Positions 11,371 through 21,415 of a stretch of 64,000 bases of DNA are shown piece by piece. The stretch is from assembly GCA_009760885.1 (NCBI GenBank), contig CM019692.1:55535964-55599963 (forward strand). The letters run 5' to 3'. Made by a program: the position numbers and the translations under genes. This DNA is from Achatina immaculata. Its lineage: Eukaryota; Mollusca; Gastropoda; Stylommatophora; Achatinidae. Under the pieces are notes generated by a model. It did not search any database and was not told where the DNA came from. It worked only from the letters and a program-made list of their open reading frames with translations. Positions within the stretch are counted from its first letter, which is position 1; every line of letters starts with the position of its first letter.

Positions 11371-12128
11371 AGAGATACTCGTAGGTATACATCGCTGGGC
11401 GTTCTCCTATGCTGTGCGTCTCTATATTTCTTTGCATGAAAAAAAAATCTTAACAACATTGTTGTGATTATCCACGTGTAGAATGTTGCTCTCTCATATG
11501 AATGAATGGAATAAACTGTGTATTTCTTCTTAAATCTGTGCTTTGTCTAGCGATACTACATAATAAATGCCCTCCTTTTGTTTTCTTCTGTCTTAAATAA
11601 AGAAGGAATAAAACTTATGTGTCTCAAGTTCTAACATCAAGATGTCACATCCTCACTGGTACATCTCGTAAGGTCCAAGCATTTACCGACCACATATCTA
11701 CAGTCCACGTTTCTTTCGTCCACATCTCTCATTTATACATTTTTTAAGTTCACACTTCTTACGTCCCACATTCCTTATCATAATAATCATCTTAAAGTTT
11801 AAAACAGATTTAATGAAAAGCACCTATAAAGGCAGACATTTAATCTTTCGAAACTGGCAATGAAGCACAGGAAAAATCAGACAGCTTCATTATTGATATT
11901 ACTAACATCAAGGGAACGTAGGTCTTTTGTACCCTAAAGATGATCATGGTGGTGTGTGAAGATGACAGAAAGCAAGATTTACAAATAAAGAGAAGTGTTT
12001 ACCTTTTGGAAATGTGTAATTGTAATGAAATGTTGTAAGATCAGACGTGAAGGAATGGTTCATTTCCGTACAAGTATTGTTCAGTCCAGCATACAGTTTT
12101 CTGCTTTGTGGGGTGTTTTTAATCAAAC
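11371..12128. other. AT-rich sequence, no gene recognised
   Basis: Around 11650-11790 short C/T-rich words (GTCCACATCTC, GTCCCACATTCC) recur irregularly, but no period can be fixed. Confidence 0.5.
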
Positions 12129-12420
12129 ATCACGAGAGAGAGAGAGAGAGAGAGAGTGAGAGAGGGAGAGAGAGAGGGAGATTAAGATCAAGGAGAACGA
12201 TCAAGAGGAAGAGAAAGCTCAGTAAGAAAGTATCAAGAGAGAGAGAGAGAAAAAGGAATATGAGAGAGAGAGAGAGAGATCACAAGAGAGAGAGAGAGAG
12301 ATCGAAAGAAAGAAAGAGATATCAAAACACAAAAATCAAGAGACAAAAAGAAAGTAATGAAGAGAGAAATGTCAAGAAAGAAGAGAGAGAGAGAGAGAGG
12401 GAGAGAGTGAGAGCACAATG
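12129..12420. repeat. (GA)n-rich purine tract
   Basis: GAGAGA runs are broken by AAGAAAG and ATCAAGAG words. The 137-codon Arg/Glu-rich plus-strand ORF across it is a by-product of the composition. Confidence 0.9.
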
Positions 12421-12786
12421 TGGTGTTAGAAAAAGACAGAAAGAAATGTTACAGAAATGACGAAAATCACACAAGAAGTCTATAATAGATGTCTACAAAA
12501 TGTTTACATCTAATGTCATTTCCAATAACAATTATTTTTGTCTTGATAGTCAGAGCACATTAGCTTTCGTTCCGTTCTGGCCACAAAGTGCAACCTAAAG
12601 TTCAAGAAAGCAAGATCTTTCCTATTTTTGTGAAAGAAACGTATGCTTTAAAAGCAAATGGACATACTAATAAAAAACTTTGTCTCTTAATATAGTAAAC
12701 CACTAACTCTACGAAGATAATTCCAAAATAACTGAGGTGACTTCACTGAACAGTGAATCAGTAAGATCAAGCAGTCTATCTTCCGC
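12421..12786. other. No gene recognised
   Basis: AT-rich sequence without motif. Confidence 0.4.
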
Positions 12787-12882
12787 TTATGGCCTGCATG
12801 AAGGATCGTGTACTCTGGAGAAGCATAACAGTCAACGCTAGTCGGCACTGCGCATGATGATGTTGATGATGATGATGATGGT
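12787..12882 (+). pseudogene. LINE-A extreme 3' end fragment
   Basis: It encodes MACMKDRVLWRSITVNASRH, the same C-terminus as the copies ending near 30330 and 33290, followed by the same GATGATGATG tail. Only about the last 20 codons survive. Confidence 0.8.
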
Positions 12883-12977
12883 AGTGTGTCTTCCAGGGAG
12901 AGCAATTTATAGAACAGTTCATTAATCCCTGTTATGTCTGAAAGTAAATCTGACATTACTTTACCAGTCAAGAAATA

Positions 12978-13110
12978 TAGTAAAAGTAAAGGTAACCCTG
13001 TCATGCCTTAGAGGCACATAGGGATATGGTGTTAGTGCCCATATTTTCCTTGACCTATGAGCACACTAGAGGGTGATATAGTCAAGGAATATAAATGTAC
13101 TTAAACCAAG
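12978..13110 (-). mobile_element. SINE-1 3' fragment
   Basis: AAAGGTAACCCTGTCATGCC ... TTAGTGCCCATATTTTCCTTGACC matches the same part of the copy at 17725-17990. The tRNA-like head is missing. Confidence 0.6.
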
Positions 13111-14164
13111 CGGTGGGATTTTTTTCTGGCGTACACTAAAAAACAATCCGCCTGTTGTTGTGGTCAAACAGCTGTGACCGCACCTCACCTGTTGAAGTGA
13201 GCATGGAGGAAGAAAGGGGGGAGGGGGGGGGGTGTCTCCGTGTTCTGAATGCACAGCTCAGTCACGTGGATGTGAGTGGCAGGATGCATGATAAGTGCAG
13301 TTATTTTCTAGATGTTGAAGTGAGAGGATCTGTGTGTGTGTGTGTGTTTGTTTCTGGGAAGTGTGCTATGAATTGCTTGTTCTTCTTCTTCTTCGTTCGC
13401 AAAATTGCTTGTTAATAATGTACGTTTTTTGTGTGTGTGTTAGTTGTTCTTTTTAGGACAGAAAGTGTTGTAGAATCTAGAATGTAGTAGTTGTGGTCAA
13501 TTTGTCATTTTATGGCAACATGTTGTTGTAGTTGTTTTTGTCCTTTTCGGGACAAAGATTGTCATGTAGAATGTGTGATTTGATTGTTTCCCTCTTGGAC
13601 AATGTTTGTGATTCTAGATTGAAAGCTTAAGTTGCAGTGTTTGGTATACATGAAGTTAGAATATGTTCCCATGTTGTCTGACTGTGTCTGTCCCATGGCG
13701 ATATTACTCCCCCGGGCAGTTTTTCCTTATTCATTGTATTTGCTCATCAGTTTTCAGTCCACGTTCATTTATAAAACTCACTTAAAAATGGAAGTTCATC
13801 ATTAAAATTTGTTTATCTCTTTTGTAGCTGGTTGAAATCCTGTGCTATTTGGATCTATGTTGAGTGTCTCAACTGTGTTGTTGAGATGAGCTGTACTTAT
13901 GTAAACTGGTCATGTCCGAGTACGGATTGTAATGGTTGTTTGTCCTGGGTTTTCGTGTGTTACACGGTGTATAACAGCGTAATGTCTGTTGTGTCACTGG
14001 TGTAGCAGTCCAGTCAGATGTCTGCTCTGTAATTAGTGACGTATGTGACATAGTGATGTGAAGTGTGAAGTGTTCACGAGTCAATTACTCGTTCCGTGGG
14101 TGTGTAAAACCCCATCGCGGACACCCATCCTACAGTATATGCAATACATTCTAATAATAACATG
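13111..14164. other. T/G-rich sequence, no gene recognised
   Basis: It holds a G-run (about 13218-13230), a short (TG)n (13330-13347) and a T/G-rich stretch (13380-13640) with recurring TTGTTGTAG-type words. Small ORFs lack motifs. Confidence 0.5.
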
Positions 14165-14940
14165 CATTACACATGTTTAGGTGTACACAGGTAGTGTAGT
14201 AACAGTACCTTAGTGTAGATCACTGGACGTGTTAGGTGTTCACAGGTAGTTCAGTAATAGAACCTCAGCGTAGATCAGGCACGTGTTAGGTGTTCACAGG
14301 TAGTTCAGTAATAGAACCTCAGCGTAGATGAGGCACGTGTTAGGTGTACACAGGTAGTGCAGTAATAGTACCTCAGCGTAGATGAGGCACGTGTTAGGTG
14401 TACACAGGTAGTGCAGTAATAGTACCTCAGCGTAGATGAGGCACGTGTTAGGTGTACACAGGGAGTGCAGTAATAGTACCTCAGCGTAGATGAGGCACGT
14501 GTTAGGTGTACACAGGTAGTGCAGTAATAGTACCTCAGCGTAGATCAGGCACGTGTTAGGTGTACACAGGTAGTGCAGTAATAATACCTCAGCGTAGATG
14601 AGGCACGTGTTAGGTGTACACAGGTAGTGCAGTAATAGTACCTCAGCGTAGATGAGGCACGTGTTAGGTGTACACAGGTAGTGCAGTAATAGTACCTCAG
14701 CGTAGATCAGGCACGTGTTAGGTGTACACAGGGAGTGCAGTAATAGTACCTTAGCGTAGATCAGGCACGTGTTAGGTGTACACAGTGAGTGCAGTAATAA
14801 TACCTCGGCGTAGATCAGGCACGTGTTAGGTGTACACAGGTAATGCAGTAGTAATACCTTAGCGTAGGTCGGCGCACATGTTAGGTGTACACAGGTAGTG
14901 CAGTAGTAGTACCTTAGCGTAGATCGGCGCACGCGTTAAC
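14165..14940. repeat. 54-bp minisatellite, about 14 copies
   Basis: The unit includes GGCACGTGTTAGGTGTACAC, then AGTGCAGTAATAGTACCTCAGCGTAG in adjoining sequence. Cores at 14341 and 14395 are 54 bp apart. Most units carry the palindromes CACGTG and GTGTACAC; edge units are diverged (GACGTG, CACATG, GTGTTCAC). Because 54 is a multiple of 3, a 212-codon minus-strand ORF stays open; I treat it as an artefact. Confidence 0.95.
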
Positions 14941-14951
14941 TGCACGAATTC

Positions 14952-15125
14952 ATGTTTACCATCCAGCCTCTAAAAATGGGTACCAGAGAAATCTGGGAAG
15001 GTAAATGCAGTCAGACGTGATACTGACCACATCAGAGTTTCATGTGCCAAAGGTCGTGGAAATACGGGCCTAACACCGTATCCTCAGTATGTATTAATGG
15101 CAAGGAAACGGGTATTTTAACTTTT
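14952..15125 (+). mobile_element. SINE-1 fragment (no tRNA head)
   Basis: CCAGCCTCTAAAAATGGGTA ... AGACGTGATACTGACCAC ... CGGGCCTAACACCG matches the reverse complement of the copy at 3606-3925. It is 5'-truncated. Confidence 0.65.
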
Positions 15126-15429
15126 ATACCAAGCATGATTTGTTTTGAGAACAGATGGAAAACTGGACCATTTTGTTTCAGTGCAATAAAACAGAAGATG
15201 CTAGATTCATTTAAAGTCTGGTAGGTGGGGCAAACGAATGAGGATCATACATAAGAACACTGCGGAAGTGAAGTGCAGTGAGTACTTGGCCAATCAGGAA
15301 AAAGCGCAGAGGCCACGCGTTATAGAAAGTTAGAAATATGCGGAACTACAGATGTCCAGCTCGAACCCAGACATTACAACCAGCGCCCTTCAAGGCCTTT
15401 AATCATACAGAAATGTAATGACGTCGGTG
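15126..15429. other. No gene recognised
   Basis: AT-rich sequence with no recognised motif. Confidence 0.4.
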
Positions 15430-15747
15430 GTAATTCAGTCATTTGCATATCCTTTGCGGAACTTTGCCTCTCTATCAGCTCTCCTGTAGGCCTCTCGATT
15501 GTAAGCAAAATGCCCTGCTGCTGATGCATCCATTCGCAGATCATCATCGATGTTTTGCAGCCATATTCGCTTTGGTTTCCTCTCCTTCTTTTTCCCATTT
15601 TGTATCCTTCCAAGATGATGGTCTTCTCTAAATGATCATGACGTTTAATGTAAAAAATATTTAAGTTTTTAATCTTCTTTACTAGCCAACCTTTTTCAAG
15701 ATTAAGTTGTAGTATGGGTATATTTGTTCCTTTCTGTGTCCAGTGAT
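15430..15747 (-). pseudogene. LINE-B remnant, 3' part (interrupted by R1476)
   Basis: The minus strand carries the family tail: LEGYKMGKRRRG, then fragments of WLQDI-DDL-MDASAAGH and NREAYRRA, with frameshifts. The 3' end is TCAGTCATTTGCAT as in the other LINE-B copies. The relic continues at 17224 after the R1476 insertion. The insertion sits inside the segment corresponding to the ISWTQK region of the protein. Confidence 0.85.
15736..15747. repeat. Target site duplication of R1476, left copy
   Basis: GTGTCCAGTGAT, repeated exactly at 17224-17235. The bases just outside each copy differ, so the duplication is 12 bp (11-12 if the first G belongs to the GAAG tail). Confidence 0.85.
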
Positions 15748-16724
15748 GGTTCTAAGGACTGCAAATGCGCCTCAAACAGCCTCTGACAGTCAAGTCCAGC
15801 TCCTGGCCTTCCCGTGGCAGAACTGTTTAAACTGACAGGAGAAGGGGCGAGGGCGAATATCTGGCGCCTTAAAACCAGTTACTTAGGGTAGATGAGTGGC
15901 ACGTTTGGTAGCTCATCTGCCGCTGTTGGCGAGATTTTTCAGGTGCCGTGCGTGGAGCGGTGCTCTTCCCGGCCAATGAAGAAAGGTACAAATGAGGTTG
16001 CCGCGCAGCATCACTGCGGAAAAGGTGGTAGAAAGGATAAAGCGAAGCAAACAGTCAAATCATGGCACCTCTGGTTTGGAGGTCGGCCACGTCCTGAGTG
16101 CAGTCATGTCGGGTGAAATGCATGAACCGGCTTGTCTCACTGCTGGCGAGACTCTTCAAATGCTGTGCGTGGATTGAAGCTCCTCCCGGTTAAGGAAGTA
16201 AATGCGGAAAAGAAATAAAGGTTGCTGTGCGGAGCCGATGGGAAAAGGTGGTGGAAAGTGAAGTTTAACTGGTATGTCCAGTAGTATCGCTACGAGAGCT
16301 ATACCACGGCACCTCTGCTCTAGAGGCCGCCCACGTCCGAAATACACCTACACTGGTGAAATATGCCTAAACCGGCACACACCAGGGGTGGAACTCGATG
16401 GCTAGACATGTCATGCCACCTCCGCTCTAGAGGTCGGTAACGCCTGATAAACACCCATACTGGTGAATTTTGCCTAAACCGGCTCATACCAGGGGTGAAT
16501 CTTGAAGGCTATGCATGTCACAGTACCTCTGCTCTAGAGGTCGGTCCCGTCCCAAACACGCCCATACTGGGATAATGCCTAAACCGGCTCAACCCAGGGG
16601 TAGAAGTCATTAGTGGCGAGGATTCGTCCTCCTGGACAAAAGCTCCATCCTGGTCACAACTAGGAAGGGTAGCGGCCACGACCGCAAAATGCTGAAGTCG
16701 GAGACACTGGACCAGGGAAGTCTA

Positions 16725-16988
16725 GATAGGCAACCACCTCTCACCCGGCGGGGATGTTTGCGTATCCTAATCACGCTGAGGTTTTCCGGTGAGAAAGTCC
16801 ATCCCTGGACTGGATGGGCAACCACCTCTCACCCGGCGGTGATACACGGGTATCTCAAAACACGTCGAGGTTTTCCGGTGAGAAAGTCCAACTCTGGCCT
16901 GGGTGGGCTACCGCCTCTCACCCAGCGGGGATGCACTGATATCCTAAACACGTCGAGGTCTTCCGGTGAGAAAGTCCAACCCTAGACT
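16725..16988 (+). repeat. 88-89 bp subrepeats inside R1476
   Basis: GAGAAAGTCC recurs at 16791, 16880 and 16968; each unit also has ACCTCTCACCC(G/A)GCGG. The same subrepeats appear inverted at 1-170. Confidence 0.9.
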
Positions 16989-17069
16989 AAACTGGTGCAA
17001 TGAAAACCACGGTGTCACGCAATCCCGCTTCCGAGACCCACCAAGAATACAGGCTAAAGCACTGTGACA

Positions 17070-17160
17070 CTCTGAATCTGTTGTGGTCCTTTCGTGGATC
17101 TCGTGTGGTCTATTTTGGACCACACAGGGGACCACGGGACCTAACGAGGACCACAGGCAT
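17070..17160 (+). other. Inverted GTGGTCC/GGACCAC words near the R1476 3' end
   Basis: GTGGTCC, GTGGTC, GGACCAC, GGGACCAC and GAGGACCAC follow one another and could fold into one or more stems just upstream of the GAA tail. A 3' stem-loop is a plausible recognition site for a partner LINE RT. The fold is inferred, not computed. Confidence 0.5.
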
Positions 17161-17223
17161 GAATTCAGTAGGTTCACAGTGCGGTTTTTGGTGGTAGAAG
17201 TGAACGAAGAAGAAGAAGAAGAA

Positions 17224-17235
17224 GTGTCCAGTGAT
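17224..17235. repeat. Target site duplication of R1476, right copy
   Basis: GTGTCCAGTGAT, directly after the GAA tail. Confidence 0.85.
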
Positions 17236-17370
17236 ATTTAAAGAACTCTTCATTTACATTCAGAAGCTTTTATGTGTATCTCAGCTGTTTTGTTAGAGTC
17301 CAGGTCTCACAGGCATATGTTGCAATGGGAGAGACGCATGCCTGTAGTGGTAGCTAACAACTAGAAAGAT
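17224..17370 (-). pseudogene. LINE-B remnant, 5' part
   Basis: It resumes the LINE-B homology broken at 15747: GTGTCCAGTGATATTTAAAG here lines up with GTGTTCATGATACTTGAAG in the intact copy near 28000. The minus strand encodes remnants of ACIFPIATYACETWTL (ACAGGCATATGTTGCAATGGG on plus). The sequence is too diverged upstream to follow. Confidence 0.75.
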
Positions 17371-17724
17371 GAGGAAACGAAGATCTTGGCCAACTGATTA
17401 TTTCAGAGTGTCATTTACATTTAGATAGTAGGAAGGCCACAGCGGATCAGAGTTATCCCTCTTTTATAATCTCTCCGTAGAACTTAAGATACAGAACAAA
17501 TACTTTTCATTTGCACTTATCTGAACCCAGAGATACCATATCATTCAGCTTTGCATTATCATTGCTGTTTACTTTCAATATGTCTGTACAATATATGTTT
17601 TCATGATGTAATGGTACAGACACAATTACACCACAAATGAAAGAAAAACGAGCACCATACAACTCTATCTTTGTCCCACTCTGTTATCCATGTCAGACAT
17701 GGACACTAGCAACTAAAGTGTAAG
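17371..17724. other. No gene recognised
   Basis: AT-rich sequence without repeat or motif. Confidence 0.4.
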
Positions 17725-17990
17725 GTAAAGGTAATCATATTATACCTTAAAGGTACACGGAAGTTGTGTTAGTGTCCATATTTTCCTTGACCTATCGACA
17801 CATTAGAGAGCGATGTGGTCAGCATCATGACTGGCCACCTTTCCTTCCCCATCTCAATAAGAATTCAGGTATCCATTTCTACAGTTGGGTTACTGGGGCG
17901 CCTCTGGCCAGATTCGAACCCCAAGCCTTCGCCATGAGAGATCAGTGCACTAACCACTTCGCTACTCAGACTCCCTAACACTAAAAATAA
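17725..17990 (-). mobile_element. SINE-1, full-length-looking copy
   Basis: The minus-strand head reads GTAGCGAAGTGGTTAGTGC (A box) and GGGGTTCGAATCTGG (B box). The body contains the reverse complement of TAGTGTCCATATTTTCCTTG, which is shared with 12978-13110. No matching acceptor stem is present, so it is a SINE and not a tRNA gene. Confidence 0.75.
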
Positions 17991-18114
17991 AAGGAAAGTT
18001 ATCACGGCAGAAACAAGCAGTTTGAAAACAATAATAAATATAACAAGAAGAGACCAAATCTAACATGACACTACCAAGGGAAGAGTTGGATTAATATCAG
18101 TACAACACATCACT

Positions 18115-18345
18115 CACAAAGAAGAAGAAGTCAGATGATTTGTCCACGTTACACGGCTACCTTCAAGAAGTGTACCCCAGAAAACATTCACGCCAAGAAT
18201 TGTAGGAAGCAGAGAGGAGAGATCGCCCATGCAAAAAGTGGAGAAAGGAAATTACAGAAACCTTACATATGTCTTTATATGAAGGAGTTGGCGGAGCCCT
18301 ATCAAAACGTTTTTTCTGTCTCCTTGCACTGAAAGATAACCGAGG
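18115..18345 (+). pseudogene. LINE-H C-terminal remnant
   Basis: The frame gives FVHVTRLPSRSVPQKTF then VGSREERSPMQKVEKGN, and, after a shift, TLHMSLYEGVGGAL. The pattern (W/R)FGHVxRLP, then GxRxRGRPxxxW and MSLYEGVGRAL is that of the C-terminal zinc-knuckle region of animal LINEs. GRP is degraded to RSP. Several frameshifts are present and no RT domain is seen. An AAGAAGAAG run precedes it. Confidence 0.5.
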
Positions 18346-18574
18346 AAGGAGATAAGACAAGGCACTGTTGTAGAGTTTTTGTGAAGTAGCGTCTAGGGTT
18401 GGAAACTGTGTGGGTATACAGCAGAATGGCACTCCAGTTTCGATTACAGAGATGTATGTTATGCAGTTTGGATACTGTAGTCATCCATCTCCACAGAGAA
18501 AGTTGCCTGCTGTTTCTTTCTGGCATTGTAAGTGTGACTGCCCAATCATATCATCTACCTATGTCACTGTCCCC

Positions 18575-19207
18575 TTTTTCTTGTCCTTTGAAGATATAGT
18601 CTCCGTTTTCATGTCCCTTGTACATTCTCCTTTTCCTTGTCCCTTGTAGGTATACATTCCCCTTTTTCTTGTCATTTGTAGGTATACATTTCCCTTTTTT
18701 TTGTACCTTGTAGGTATACATTCCTTTTTTTTTTCTTGTCCATTGTAGGTATACAATCCTCGTTTTCCTGTCTCTTGCAGGTATACAATCCTCGTTTTCC
18801 TATCTCTTGCAGGTATACAATCCTCGTTTTCTTGTCCCTTGCAGGTATACAATCCTCGTTTTCTTGTCCCTTGCAGGTATACAATCCTCGTTTTCTTGTC
18901 CCTTGCAAGTATACAATCTTCGTTTTCTTGTCCCTTGCAGGTATACAATCCTTGTTTTCTTGTCCCTTGCAGGTATACAATTCTCGTTTTCTTGTCCCTT
19001 GCAGGTATAAAATTCTCGTTTTCTTGTCCCTTGCAGGTATAAAATTCTCGTTTTCTTGTCCCTTGCAGGTATACAATCTTCGTTTTCTTGTCCCTTGCAG
19101 GTATACAATCTTCGTTTTCTTGTCCCTTGCAGGTATACAATCCTCTTTTTCTTGTCCCTTGTAGATATACAATCCTCGTTTTCTTGTCCCTTGTAGGTAT
19201 ACAATCC
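18575..19207. repeat. 32-bp minisatellite, about 18-20 copies, splice-junction-like
   Basis: The unit is TTTTCTTGTCCCTTGCAG followed by GTATACAATCCTCG. Successive CAG|GT junctions (for example 18844 and 18876) are 32 bp apart. About 16 units carry (C/T)AG|GTAT after a pyrimidine tract. Because 32 is not a multiple of 3, all frames open together, giving long ORFs on both strands that I reject as genes. Confidence 0.95.
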
Positions 19208-19224
19208 TGCGTCGACTTTCTGGA

Positions 19225-19590
19225 GCTTTTGAGATCGGCACTCAGACCGAAAGTGGATTTCACCACATGTGGGTCGCTATAGGACGGCAAAGGGATGAAG
19301 ACGCTGCCCGATGATGCACTCAGCGACCCATAGCTGACCAAGACCCTGTCCCACCTCTTCGTTGGTAACCCTAGTAACAGGCCTAGTCTGGCTAACGGGG
19401 CAGACATGGCTATAGTCCCCATGGTGGTGGGGTCTGCTAAAGAAGCATTCCACACCCCTGCTTTTTAGCTGTACTCCTGGACTGAAAAATGCAGCTGCCA
19501 TAACTCGCTCCCACGCCGATACGATGCTGTACCTCAACACCTCCATAGCATCGACTGCAAAGAACACCAGCTCGCAGTTACAGGGAGACA
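19225..19590 (+). mobile_element. Family D retroposon, longest copy
   Basis: It shares GTCCCCATGGTGGTGGGGTC, CTGCTAAAGAAGCATTCCAC and AAAGAACACCAGCTCGCAGTT with 23060-23315 and 26100-26370. This copy extends furthest 5' (ATCGGCACTCAGACCGAAAG) and lacks the GAA tail of the other two. No ORF motif is recognised. Confidence 0.65.
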
Positions 19591-20439
19591 GTACAAGTAT
19601 AGTAGGAAGGCAAACACAAAATACATCTCACTACTCCAGCATGATACAAAATTTGTTCACCGTTACTTTAAAATACTAAGAGAAAGCAAATTAACACAGT
19701 AACTGTGTGGAAAGTAATCACACAATATGAATAACAACACATGAAATAAAGAATTAATCTGTAGTAAATTTTCAATCCTACACAACAATCTACGTGCAAA
19801 AATGTTTACTCACCCACATGCACATATTTTGTACTCACAAAATAATGATGATGCATCGTGCTTGTTCATCTTCTTCTCTTGCCTTGTGTGGAATTTATGG
19901 CGGATGTAGAATGGAACACTTTTTGTAAATTAATCACCGAACGGATCGCAATGCATTAAACATTTACAATTTATACTCATGTGACCTCGGCCGTAAGTAC
20001 GAACGGCCGTAATTCGATCATCCGTAAATCGGTGCATTATTGCATAATTGTTGCCCTTAATAACGCCATGTACACTGGTCCTCAAGCTTTTAACTACCGT
20101 TGTAGTTAAAACTCGCTCCGATATGTATATGCTATTTTAATATAATCGTTCTCAGCAACCGGATAAGATGGATCCATCTTCATTTTCTTCTTTAACGTCT
20201 ATTGTTATGCACCACAATGTAAACTGGATTAAATTCAGATCAGGTAGTGCTATGCCAATAGGCACAGGCGGTCATCTCTCTCAATCTCGCTCGATCCTCC
20301 GTGTCTCGAATCAAGTCGACAGCTGTTTTCCTGGCAAACCTTGCAGTTATGTCAAGCAGCTATTTTTGTCTTCTCTGTCCTCTCTGTTTGTTTTTTTTTT
20401 TTGCCATTTATTTTTCCAGTAATGACCTATTTTTCGAGA
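19591..20439. other. AT-rich sequence with hairpins, no gene recognised
   Basis: Around 19985-20040 the words CGGCCGTAAGTACG and CGGCCGTAATTCG repeat. A clean hairpin lies at 20092-20115. A T-run is present at 20388-20401. No gene is recognised. Confidence 0.5.
20092..20115. other. Perfect 10-bp inverted repeat with 4-nt loop
   Basis: TTTTAACTAC-CGTT-GTAGTTAAAA. It could be a transposon end or a cruciform; no partner end was found. Confidence 0.8.
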
Positions 20440-20899
20440 CCTTCACGTCTGAGGATGACCTTCTTCCGAGAAACTTTGATTGTCTTTTGTACGGCACTAG
20501 TTTGAGATATTCTTTTGTTCTGATCCTTCTTCAGTTGTCTTTCTGGCTGTCCATGGTATGCGAAACATCTTTCTTAAGAACCACATTTCAGTAGCCTTTA
20601 TTCTTCGATCTGGTTGTTTATCGACAGTCCATGTTTCATTTGCATAAAGTAGAATAGGCTGTATATAAAGCATTTTAGAACTCTCTTTCTTATAAAAAAT
20701 TTTGTTATTTTTGTGTTTAATTCTAACCCTCATTTTTGTGCTTCCTTCCGTGACTTTGTAAAGGAGTTTTTGCATGGTTTTTCTATTCTACGCTTTCAGT
20801 ACCGTGTCATTTGCATATCTGATGTTTACTTTCTTTCCTCCAATCTTTACTTCACTTTTATTCATGATTTCTCTCAGAATTATTTCACAGTATATAGAG
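20440..20899 (-). pseudogene. LINE-C reverse-transcriptase remnant
   Basis: The minus strand reads EIMNKSEVKIGGKKVNIRYA, then NDTVLKA and a stop, and later PILLYANETWTVDKQPDRR and ATEMWFLRKMFRIPWTARKT. The RT catalytic box is YAND in place of YADD, so the first Asp of the pair is lost. Parts between RIKHKNNKI and FYKKES look deleted. It abuts a plus-strand LINE-B at about 20900, so the two 5'-truncated relics stand head to head. Confidence 0.75.
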
Positions 20900-21415
20900 A
20901 AGTAAAACAACTAAAGAATCTGCGGATAGGAACAGACAGAACTACAAAAATAAGATTTTTAATGGCATGCATCTTTCCCATCGCAACATATGCCTGTGAG
21001 ATCTGGACACTTAACAAAACAGCTGCGAAACACATAAATGCATTTGAATGTAAATGCTACAGCAGAGTTCTTCAAATATCATGGACCAAAAAAGAACAAA
21101 TATATCCATACTACAAGAGCTTAATATTGAAGAAAGCTGGCTAGTAAAGAAGATTAAAGAGAGAGAAAACTTAAATATTTTGGACACATTAAACGTCATG
21201 ATAATCTAGAGAAGACCGTCTGAAAGGGTATATAATGGGAAAAAGAGAGAGAGGAAGACCAAGGCGAAGATGGCTGCAAGACATCGTTGATAATGTGCAA
21301 ATGGCTGCATCAGCAGCAGGCCATCGTGCTCACAACTGAGAGGCCTACAGGAGTGCTGTTAGGGAGGCAAAGTTCTGCAAGGGGCACGCAAATAAATGAA
21401 TGAATGAATATAGAG
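20900..21415 (+). pseudogene. LINE-B 3' part, (TGAA)n tail
   Basis: It encodes FLMACIFPIATYACEIWTL, FECKCYSRVLQISWTKKEQ and, after shifts, LKYFGHIKRHDNLEKTV, MGKRERGRPRRRWLQDI and AASAAGHRAHN. These are the connection and C-terminal regions of the LINE-B ORF2. The tail is AATGAATGAATGAATA. There are at least two frameshifts and stops. The family normally ends in CTGA repeats, so the tail differs here. Confidence 0.85.

Larger units (their letters stand above)
15748..17223 (+). mobile_element. Retroposon R1476, complete copy
   Basis: A 1,476-bp insertion flanked by a perfect 12-bp duplication and ending in (GAA)n, which are hallmarks of target-primed reverse transcription. It starts GGTTCTAAGGACTGC and carries, in order: a unique head; a roughly 220-bp repeated unit with GCGTGGAGCGGTGCTC (about 15917 and 16141); units of about 119 bp with CCTAAACCGGCTCA (about 16115, 16360, 16475, 16575); 88-89 bp units with TTTTCCGGTGAGAAAGTCC (16725-16985); and a 3' segment with GGTCC/GGACC inverted words. 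I find no RT, endonuclease or tRNA-like promoter. It may be a large SINE-like element or an internally deleted LINE. Confidence 0.85.

Noticed and set aside
14294..14932. 212-codon minus-strand ORF with LCTPNTCLIYAEVLL repeats
   Set aside because: It is an artefact of a 54-bp period (18 codons without stop).
18559..19455. 298-codon minus-strand ORF with YTCKGQENED-type repeats
   Set aside because: It is produced by the 32-bp array, which opens all frames; the rest reads through family D in antisense.
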